This document shows, one piece after another, positions 15,029-21,514 of a DNA stretch of 64,000 nt. The DNA comes from Pseudomonadota bacterium. GTDB taxonomy: Bacteria; Pseudomonadota; Gammaproteobacteria; Steroidobacterales; Steroidobacteraceae. The position numbers were made by a program, and so were the translations under genes. The number at the start of each line of letters is the position of its first letter. Positions within the stretch are counted from its first letter, which is position 1. The DNA is taken from the NCBI GenBank assembly GCA_025357635.1, contig JANXOV010000144.1, positions 1 through 64,000 on the forward strand, in the 5' to 3' direction. The notes under the pieces were generated by a model, which was given only the letters and a program-made list of their open reading frames with translations, did not search any database and was not told the DNA's origin.

Positions 15029-16258
15029 TCATCCGCTCGATTTCGCAAGCGGACGCCGCGGCGCTGCGAACAAACGCCCGGACTCCGTCGCAATCACGAT
15101 CAACAGTCCCGCCAGGCCAAAGCCGAAAAATCCAACCGTCAACGGGATCGTGGTCTGGTCGTAGTGCTGGCTCACCGCCAGACCCAACAAGGCGCCGCCG
15201 CCGGTGGCGATGAATCCTTGCAGGGCGGAGGCGCTGCCGGCCACGGCGCCCAAGGGCTCCATCGCAATGGCGCTGAAGTTGGACGTGACCAGCGAAAAGC
15301 AGCCCATGATGCACGACTGAAGAACGATGAAAGTGACTTCGGTTTCCTGCCCGCTCCAGGCGATCCAGGCATGGACACCCGCAAACAGGACATAAAGAAC
15401 CGCCGCGGTGTGGGACACACGTTGCATGCCCACGCGCACGACGATCTTCGAGTTCAACAGCGCGCAAACGGCCATCATGCCGGCGACGAGAGCGAACATG
15501 ATCGCAAAGCGATGCGGCGCGTGGAAGATATCGGTGTAGATCTGCTGAATCGAATTGATGAAACCAAACAGCGCGCCCAGAAACAGCATGCTGGCCAGTG
15601 TGTAGCCCATCGCCACTCGATTGCCCAGCACGAACTTCCAGGCTTGAATCAGCTGCGGCATCGACATCGAACGCCGGTACTCCGGATGCAGCGTTTCACG
15701 AAGTCGGAAATGGGACCAGATCAGAATGCCGACGGTGCTGACAGCGAGAAAATGGAAAATATACTGCCACGGCGCCGCCTGCAAGATGAGCTGCCCGAGC
15801 GATGGCGCCAGGATGGGGACCAGCAGGAACACAATGAATGTCAGCGACATGACGCGCGCCATGGGCGCACCGGAATACCGATCGCGGACGATCGCCACCG
15901 CCATGACGCGCGTGCCCGCGGTGGCGATCCCCTGCAGAGTGCGCGCGATGAGCATGCCTGCCACGCTGGTGGTCAGGCCGGCGAACAAGCTCAAGAGGGC
16001 ATAAGCGGCCAGACACGCGAGCAGAATCCCGCGTCGACCATAGCGGTCCGAGAGCGGCCCATAGAACAACTGCCCAACGGCATAGCCGAGCAGATACGCA
16101 CCGATGACCCACTGCGATTGGTTGGTGCGGTCCATGCCCAGGGTTTGCGCAATGGCGGGAAGCGCCGGCAGCATGGTGTCGATGGCCAGCGCGTTGAGCG
16201 CCATGAGGGTGGCGATGAGCGCCACGAATTCACGAAAGCCGATATCAGGTCGATTCAT
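15029..16258 (-). CDS. Bcr/CflA-family MFS drug efflux transporter
   Basis: The protein has 409 residues and about 12 membrane helices. The family motifs are present: helix 1 with ALNALAIDTMLPALPAIAQT, motif A as GPLSDRYGRRGIL, and motif C-like residues in VPILAPSLGQLILQ. Bcr/CflA members export bicyclomycin, chloramphenicol and other small compounds in exchange for protons. The substrate here cannot be predicted. The gene is monocistronic and converges on the sugar dehydrogenase homologue. Upstream lies the tRNA-Arg region. Confidence 0.92.
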   Translation of the reverse strand: MNRPDIGFREFVALIATLMALNALAIDTMLPALPAIAQTLGMDRTNQSQWVIGAYLLGYAVGQLFYGPLSDRYGRRGILLACLAAYALLSLFAGLTTSVAGMLIARTLQGIATAGTRVMAVAIVRDRYSGAPMARVMSLTFIVFLLVPILAPSLGQLILQAAPWQYIFHFLAVSTVGILIWSHFRLRETLHPEYRRSMSMPQLIQAWKFVLGNRVAMGYTLASMLFLGALFGFINSIQQIYTDIFHAPHRFAIMFALVAGMMAVCALLNSKIVVRVGMQRVSHTAAVLYVLFAGVHAWIAWSGQETEVTFIVLQSCIMGCFSLVTSNFSAIAMEPLGAVAGSASALQGFIATGGGALLGLAVSQHYDQTTIPLTVGFFGFGLAGLLIVIATESGRLFAAPRRPLAKSSG

Positions 16259-16425
16259 CGCAGGTCGAGGTCAGGGTACGTGGGAACAAGGCCGCCCAAC
16301 GCCAGATAAGACAAGGCGTCTCGTTGTGGTAGGATGCGGCCCGCGACAAAGCAGGCAAGGGTATTGGCAGTCGGCATTGATGACGAGTGAAATCCAAACG
16401 CCGGCCTGAATGTCGTATTATATCA

Positions 16426-16455
16426 TTGATTTTTCGTCGGTTTTTGTCGTTTAGT
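16426..16455 (+). promoter_or_regulatory. Candidate promoter of tRNA-Arg
   Basis: TTGATT and TTTAGT are separated by 18 bases and followed by a GC-rich discriminator (TGCCCGGCCGC), as often seen at stable RNA promoters. Predicted start is about 26 bases before the tRNA. Both hexamers match 4 of 6 consensus bases. Confidence 0.35.
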
Positions 16456-16488
16456 TGCCCGGCCGCACTCCGCTTGCCGGGGAGCCAT

Positions 16489-16565
16489 GCGCCCGTAGCT
16501 CAGCTGGATAGAGCACCACGCTACGAACGTGGGGGTCGGCGGTTCGAATCCGTCCGGGCGCACCA
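16489..16565 (+). tRNA. tRNA-Arg(ACG)
   Basis: A 77-nt cloverleaf with CCA encoded. The acceptor GCGCCCG pairs with CGGGCGC, the discriminator is A, the D arm is AGCTCAGCTGGATAGAGC, the anticodon ACG (read as ICG) is at 16523-16525, and the T arm is GGCGGTTCGAATCCGTC. It decodes CGU/CGC/CGA. In many gammaproteobacteria this tRNA directly follows csrA and tRNA-Ser(GCU); here it is 16 kb away. Confidence 0.97.
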
Positions 16566-16617
16566 TTATCCGCAAACCTCATCGACCGATCGAAGCTCAC
16601 CGCGTCGGCAAACCAAA

Positions 16618-16632
16618 ATTCGAACCGCCGAC
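16618..16632 (-). repeat. Inverted 15-base copy of the tRNA-Arg T arm
   Basis: ATTCGAACCGCCGAC is the exact reverse complement of GTCGGCGGTTCGAAT in the tRNA (16535-16549). A further direct 11-base match to the tRNA (AATCCGTCCGG) is at 16717-16727. These partial copies flank the hairpin array and suggest past recombination at the tRNA 3' end. Confidence 0.7.
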
Positions 16633-16652
16633 AGACAAACAAGCCGGTTCGA

Positions 16653-16712
16653 GCGCCGCGTAGCGGCGCATCGGCCGAAGGCCGACCCCGAAGGGGCGAG
16701 GGCCGCAGGCCC
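16653..16712 (+). repeat. Array of four perfect hairpins with GNA triloops
   Basis: Four consecutive inverted repeats fill 60 bases with almost no spacing: GCGCCGC-GTA-GCGGCGC, TCGGCC-GAA-GGCCGA, CCCC-GAA-GGGG and GGGCC-GCA-GGCCC. Every loop is a G-N-A triplet, a loop type known to make unusually stable DNA hairpins. The array is not a coding sequence and lies between the tRNA-like repeats. Possible roles are transcript processing or termination downstream of the tRNA, a REP-like element, or a recombination site. Confidence 0.75.
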
Positions 16713-16754
16713 GAGTAATCCGTCCGGACACCCCAAGTAGTTCGGGTCTTCTCC

Positions 16755-17034
16755 ATGGACGAACCGGCCTGGGTCGTGTTGTCGACGGTTCTCGCGGTGC
16801 ACGACGAACAGCTGGCCGATGCTTGCGGCGAGTCTTGCGTCTGGCATCGCGCGAAATCATCCCTTCGTGGACGGGAACAAACGAACGAGCCTTATTGCAG
16901 CCGAACTTTTCCTCGAGTTGAATAGTTGCGAGCTCGTCGCCTCTGACGAGGAATGTATCGTAATGTTCTTGGCCCTTGCCGCCGGCGAGCGAACTGAAGA
17001 GCAGCTTGCTTCGTGGAATCTCGAGCGCGCCTGA
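16755..17034 (+). pseudogene. Doc (Fic-fold, death-on-curing) toxin, internally deleted
   Basis: The ATG at 16755 opens a frame reading MDEPAWVVLSTVLAVHDEQL, which fits the N-terminus of Doc toxins. The rest of Doc is in another frame from about 16819. It contains the Fic-type motif NHPFVDGNKRT, then AAELFLELNSCELVASDEEC and LALAAGERTEEQLASW. About 30-40 residues normally found between these parts (GLRD..LL region) are missing, so the gene is broken by a deletion with frame change. No Phd antitoxin lies upstream. An intact Doc would phosphorylate EF-Tu. The stretch 17035-17176 after it holds nothing I recognise. Confidence 0.75.
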
Positions 17035-17176
17035 TAGCTGCCGGCCGCCAGGTTCTTGGAGTCAAACGCGTTGGTGGCATTGACCCTGTGCAGCGCTGAG
17101 GTACGCTGCATACACGCCACTGCTTCTCGCGACGCTGGCTCATCGATAGACATGGGATGATCATGATCGTAGCCCG

Positions 17177-18301
17177 ATGGTGAACTCTCGCTGGCGGGCC
17201 TTCGCACTTGCCGCCGGCGCGGCGGTGAGCGTGGGCGTCGCGCGATTTGGCTACGCGCTCATTCTCCCGGCAATGCGCTTGGACTTGCGCTTGAGCTACG
17301 GTGCCGTGGGATCCCTGGGTACCGCCAATGCCGTCGGCTATCTGCTGGGCGCGGTGGCTGTTACCGCGGTGGTGCGAAGAACCGGCAGCCGTCGTCTTTT
17401 CCTATGGGGCCTTTGGCTGACAACACTTGCACTGCTTGCCTGCGCTGCCACGCGCAGTCTGGGATGGCTGGCGTTGTGGAGAATCCTGGCGGGGGTCGGC
17501 GCGGCGGCGACATTCATCAGCGGCGGCGTGTTGGCGGGCGCGCTCGGCGGATCGGCAATTGCCGTCTTCTTCAGCGGCGCGGGAATTGGCATGGTCGTGA
17601 CCGGATTGTGCGTACCCTGGCTGTTCGCACTGGCCGGGAACGCCGCATGGCCCTGGTCGTGGGCGCTGCTCGGTGTCCTTTGTGTTCCGCTGTCGGTGGC
17701 AGCCGGGCGCGCCGCGGGATTCGCACCGGATCATCCGCCAAGACTGGACATAGCTCCTTGGCCGTGGCGTGATTGTGTGCCGGAACTGGTGGCTTACGGA
17801 TTGTTCGGGCTCGGGTACATCGCGTATATGACGTTTATCCTCGCGTTGCTTCAAGGCGGGCGACACTCTGCGACTGAACTTGCGCGGACGATGTCTCTTA
17901 CCTGGTGTGTGCTGGGGATTGCCAGCATCGTCGCGCCCCGGCTCTGGCGGCGTCTCCTGAGTGCAAGAAAGGATGGCGTACCGATGGCGTGTTGCATGGC
18001 GGCCCTGGCCGGTGGCGCGGTCATGCCGGTTTTCTTTCCGACGATGGTCGGAATGTTGCTTTCCGCCACGCTCGTCGGGCTGTCCGTTTTCATGGTGCCT
18101 GCGACTGCGACGACATTCATCAAGCACAATCTTCCGCAGGTCTCTTGGGGGGTCGCCATGTCGGTTGTCACCGTCGTGTTTGCAATCGGGCAGGCGCTGG
18201 GGCCGCTGGTGACCGGGCTGTTGACAGACCTGACCGGATCATTGTCTCTCGGACTGGCCGTATCGGCTGCTACGCTGTTGATGGGGCAGCTGTTGCCCTG
18301 A
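17177..18301 (+). CDS. YbfB/YjiJ-family MFS transporter
   Basis: The protein has 374 residues and about 12 membrane helices. The N-terminal signature AVSVGVARFGYALILPAMRL, followed by SYGAVGSLGTANAVGYLLGA, is characteristic of the YbfB/YjiJ MFS family, whose substrates are largely unknown. It precedes an aminotransferase gene on the same strand by 85 bases, so the two may be co-transcribed. An amino acid or related organic acid substrate is possible but not shown. Confidence 0.85.
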   Translation: MVNSRWRAFALAAGAAVSVGVARFGYALILPAMRLDLRLSYGAVGSLGTANAVGYLLGAVAVTAVVRRTGSRRLFLWGLWLTTLALLACAATRSLGWLALWRILAGVGAAATFISGGVLAGALGGSAIAVFFSGAGIGMVVTGLCVPWLFALAGNAAWPWSWALLGVLCVPLSVAAGRAAGFAPDHPPRLDIAPWPWRDCVPELVAYGLFGLGYIAYMTFILALLQGGRHSATELARTMSLTWCVLGIASIVAPRLWRRLLSARKDGVPMACCMAALAGGAVMPVFFPTMVGMLLSATLVGLSVFMVPATATTFIKHNLPQVSWGVAMSVVTVVFAIGQALGPLVTGLLTDLTGSLSLGLAVSAATLLMGQLLP

Positions 18302-18386
18302 TGCAAAAGTCCGTGCCGGCTGTCCGGCAGACACGCGCATGATCCGCATCGGGCCTGCGCTTCGCCTCTGGTTGGGAGATTCATAG

Positions 18387-19544
18387 ATGCAAAGTTTCGT
18401 CACACCCCGCTCAAAACTACCCGACGTCGGCACGACGATTTTCACCGTCATCGGCCAGCTCGCCGCCCAGCATGATGCGCTGAACCTGTCGCAGGGCGCT
18501 CCGAACTTCGAGTGCGATCCGGCACTGGTGGATGCAGCCGTGCGCGCAATGCGTGCCGGACACAATCAATACGCACCGATGACCGGTCTGGCCACGCTGC
18601 GACAGGGGATCGCCAACAAGGTCAAGCGCCTCACCGGAACCTCGTATGATGCCGACGATGAGGTCACGGTCGTGGCCAGCGCCAGCCAGGGCCTGTACGC
18701 GGCGATCAGCGGACTCGTGCATCCCGGCGATGAGGTCATCTATTTCGAGCCGGCCTTCGACAGCTACGCGCCGATCGTGCGTCTGCAGGGCGCCGTCCCC
18801 GTGGCGATCAAGCTCTCCGCGGCCGCGGGCTTCCGCGTGGACTGGGCGCAAGTCGCGGCGGCTGTGACGCCGCGAACGCGGATGATCATCGTCAACACGC
18901 CTCACAACCCCTCTGCCACGGTGTTCGCGCCGTCGGATCTCGAGCAACTCGCCGCGCTCACGCGCGAAACCGGAATCGTGATCCTCTCGGACGAGGTCTA
19001 CGAGCACGTTGTATTCGACGGCGGGGTTCATCAGAGCATGGCCTGCAGCGCGGAACTGGCCGCGCGCAGCGTCATCGTGTCCTCCTTCGGCAAGTCCTAC
19101 CATGTCACCGGCTGGCGGGTCGGCTACTGCCTGGGGCCCGCGCCGCTCACCGAGGAAATCCGCAAGATTCATCAGTTCATGATGTTTGCGGCCGACACGC
19201 CGATGCAGTACGCCTTCGTCGAGATGCTCGCCAACGAGCGCACCTACATGGGTCTGTCGGACTTCTACCAGAAGAAACGTGATCTGTTCGCCGCTGCATT
19301 GGCCGGCTCACGTTTTGAACTGCTGCCAAGCGAGGGAAGCTTTTTCATGCTGGCGCGATTCAGGCACTTCTCCGATGAGGGCGACAGCGACTTCGTGTTG
19401 CGGCTGATCCGCGACTTCCGCGTCGCGACCATTCCACTGTCGGCGTTCTACAGCGACGCAACCGATCATGGTCTGATCCGCCTGAGCTTTGCCAAGGACG
19501 ACGCGACGTTGATTGAAGGTGCCCGACGCCTTTGTTCGGTGTGA
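18387..19544 (+). CDS. Class I/II aminotransferase, methionine aminotransferase (YbdL) type
   Basis: The protein is 385 residues and a PLP enzyme of fold type I. The N-terminal segment SKLPDVGTTIFTVIGQLAAQ with LNLSQGAPNFECD is the YbdL/kynurenine-aminotransferase hallmark. NTPHNPSA and SDEVYEHVVFD bind cofactor. The PLP lysine is in SSFGKSYHVTGWRVGY, and the C-terminal Arg region is present. Relatives transaminate methionine, aromatic amino acids or kynurenine with 2-oxo acids. The start ATG is preceded by GGGAGATTCATAG. Confidence 0.9.
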   Translation: MQSFVTPRSKLPDVGTTIFTVIGQLAAQHDALNLSQGAPNFECDPALVDAAVRAMRAGHNQYAPMTGLATLRQGIANKVKRLTGTSYDADDEVTVVASASQGLYAAISGLVHPGDEVIYFEPAFDSYAPIVRLQGAVPVAIKLSAAAGFRVDWAQVAAAVTPRTRMIIVNTPHNPSATVFAPSDLEQLAALTRETGIVILSDEVYEHVVFDGGVHQSMACSAELAARSVIVSSFGKSYHVTGWRVGYCLGPAPLTEEIRKIHQFMMFAADTPMQYAFVEMLANERTYMGLSDFYQKKRDLFAAALAGSRFELLPSEGSFFMLARFRHFSDEGDSDFVLRLIRDFRVATIPLSAFYSDATDHGLIRLSFAKDDATLIEGARRLCSV

Positions 19545-19574
19545 GGCGCGCCGCGTCCGCAACGGATCGCAACG

Positions 19575-20342
19575 ATGAAACTCGCCCTCTACTCTGACCT
19601 GCACCTTGAGTTCCAGGATTGGACCCCACCGCCTCTGCAGGCGGATGTCATTGTCCTGGCCGGCGACATTCACATCGGCGATGCAGCGTTTGCCTGGGCG
19701 CGGCGGCATTTCCCCTCCAAGCCGGTCGTCTATGTGGCGGGGAATCACGAGTTCTTCGGCTCCTGCATTCCCGCGGTGCTCGGCGAAATGCGCGCCGCAG
19801 CATCGCAATCCGGCGTTCACTTTCTGCACGATGGCGAGTTGCGTATCCAGGGCGTGCGGATCCTGGGCACGACTCTGTGGACTGATTTTGAGTTCTATGG
19901 CGCGGACGCTGCGCGCATCAGCCGCTCGATGGCGCATGCGCGGCGCGGCATGCGCGACTATGCGTTGATCGAGCACGCGCCCGGCTGCCCGCTCTCACCT
20001 GAACTGACGCGGCAGATTCACCTGGAGCAGCGGCGCTGGCTGGAGAGGCAATTGGCGCTGGAGTGCGATGTGCCGACGGTGGTTGTGACCCACCATCTGC
20101 CTCATCCCCTGTGCGTACATCCGAAATACGAGCACAGCCCGGTCAACCCGGCCTTCGTCAGCGATCTATCCCCTTTGTTCCGCGATTCGGTCAAACTGTG
20201 GGTTCACGGTCACACGCACGAGTCGCGGGATTTCACGGTAGGCGCAACACGCGTGGTGTGCAATCCGCGCGGCTATCTGCCGCATCAGCCCAACCCGGAT
20301 TTCGATCCGGCGCTCGTGGTTGAAATAGAGGGAACGACATGA
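19575..20342 (+). CDS. Calcineurin-like metallophosphoesterase
   Basis: The protein has 255 residues and the ordered motifs of the calcineurin-like fold: SDLHLEF (D-x-H), LAGDIHIG (GD), VAGNHEFFG (GNHE), VVTHHLPHP (H) and VHGHTHES (GHxH). These bind a two-metal centre. Small bacterial members hydrolyse phosphomonoesters or diesters, but the substrate is not predictable. The gene sits between two aminotransferase genes on the same strand. Its stop overlaps the start of the next one (ATGA), so it belongs to that transcription unit. Confidence 0.9.
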   Translation: MKLALYSDLHLEFQDWTPPPLQADVIVLAGDIHIGDAAFAWARRHFPSKPVVYVAGNHEFFGSCIPAVLGEMRAAASQSGVHFLHDGELRIQGVRILGTTLWTDFEFYGADAARISRSMAHARRGMRDYALIEHAPGCPLSPELTRQIHLEQRRWLERQLALECDVPTVVVTHHLPHPLCVHPKYEHSPVNPAFVSDLSPLFRDSVKLWVHGHTHESRDFTVGATRVVCNPRGYLPHQPNPDFDPALVVEIEGTT

Positions 20343-21514
20343 GATTTGCTCCGCTGGTTGAGCGCATCGCCGGCAAAGGCGCGGACGCCTGGATCACGCA
20401 TTACGAGGCGTGTGCGGCGCGCGAACGCGGCGAAGATGTGATTTTGCTGAGCGTCGGCGATCCGGACCTCGATACGCCGGCGCCGGTGCTCGAGCGTGCC
20501 ATCGAGCGGCTGCGCGCCGGCGATACGCATTACACGCCGTCGCTCGGACGTACGCCGCTGCGCGAGGCGATCGCCGCGGACCATTCGCGCCGCTATGGTC
20601 ATACAGTCGGGTTGGACAATGTCATCGTACTGTCCGGGGCGCAGAATGCCTTGTTCGTGACTTCGCTGTGCGTTGCCGGCCCAGGGGATGAAGTCATCGC
20701 GCTGGATCCGATGTACGCCACGTACCCGGCCACCGTTGAAGTGAGCGGCGCGCGGCTGGTGCGCTCGGGTTCCACTGCTGCGCGGGGTTTCCGCGTGGAT
20801 CTGGATGCGCTCGCGCGTTCGATCACGCCGAGGACGCGAGCGCTGATGTTCGCCTCGCCCAACAATCCGAGCGGCGTCATCTTGAACGAGGAAGAGCTGG
20901 CCGTCATTGCCGAACTCGCGCGCCGGCACGACTTCTGGATCGTTGCGGATCAAGTGTATGCGGGGCTGGCGCCGGGCGGGCGCGTGCCCAGTCTGGCCAA
21001 GGCCCTGCCGGACCAGGTGGTTACGATATGCAGTTTGTCCAAATCGCTGTCCATGCCTGGGTGGCGCGTTGGCTGGCTGGTGGGTCCGCAGCCGATGGTT
21101 GCGCACGCCGAGCACCTGGCCATGTGCATGCTGTTCGGCTTGCCGGGCTTCATTCAGGATGCTGCCGTGACGGCATTGTCGATCGCGCCGCAGGCCGAGC
21201 AGAACGTGCGCGACTATTGCGCGCGGCGGCGCGACTTGATGCACGCCGGCCTAGCGGGGATTCCGGGGCTTCGATGCCATTTGCCCGACGCGGGCATGTT
21301 CATACTGGCGGACGTGAGCGCTACCGGGCTGACGGGCGAGCAGTTCATGCGCGCGCTGTACGCGGCTGAGAAAGTTTCCGTGCTGGATGGCGGCGTATTC
21401 GGCCGCGAGACGGCCGGCGTAGTGCGCATCTGCTTTGCCACTGAGGAGCATGCGATCAAGGATGCCTGCGAGCGAATCCGCCGGTTCGTCAAAGCGCACG
21501 GCGCGGGATCCTGA
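20339..21514 (+). CDS. Class I/II aminotransferase, AruH (arginine-pyruvate transaminase) like
   Basis: The protein is 391 residues and a fold type I PLP enzyme. Its beginning (RIAGKGADAWITHYEACAAR, then LLSVGDPDLDTPAP) and its middle (ASPNNPSGVILNEEELAVIA, DQVYAGL, CSLSKSLSMPGWRVGWLVGP with the PLP Lys) follow the AruH pattern. AruH starts arginine catabolism by transamination with pyruvate. The specificity here is inferred by resemblance, and a related basic or neutral amino acid is possible. A GAGGGAA ribosome site lies within the end of the phosphoesterase gene. The 3' end overlaps the convergent EAL gene by 26 bases. Confidence 0.8.
   Translation: MRFAPLVERIAGKGADAWITHYEACAARERGEDVILLSVGDPDLDTPAPVLERAIERLRAGDTHYTPSLGRTPLREAIAADHSRRYGHTVGLDNVIVLSGAQNALFVTSLCVAGPGDEVIALDPMYATYPATVEVSGARLVRSGSTAARGFRVDLDALARSITPRTRALMFASPNNPSGVILNEEELAVIAELARRHDFWIVADQVYAGLAPGGRVPSLAKALPDQVVTICSLSKSLSMPGWRVGWLVGPQPMVAHAEHLAMCMLFGLPGFIQDAAVTALSIAPQAEQNVRDYCARRRDLMHAGLAGIPGLRCHLPDAGMFILADVSATGLTGEQFMRALYAAEKVSVLDGGVFGRETAGVVRICFATEEHAIKDACERIRRFVKAHGAGS

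Noticed and set aside
15023-16309. 428-codon plus-strand ORF opposite the Bcr/CflA gene
   Set aside because: It is rich in His, Arg, Gln and Asp in a pattern produced by reading the reverse of hydrophobic codons. The minus-strand transporter is clear.
16653-16712. CRISPR array
   Set aside because: The hairpins are different palindromes without constant repeats or spacers, and there are no cas genes.
16566-16750. Second tRNA gene downstream of tRNA-Arg
   Set aside because: T-arm-like sequences are present, but no acceptor, D or anticodon arms can be formed. They are fragments.
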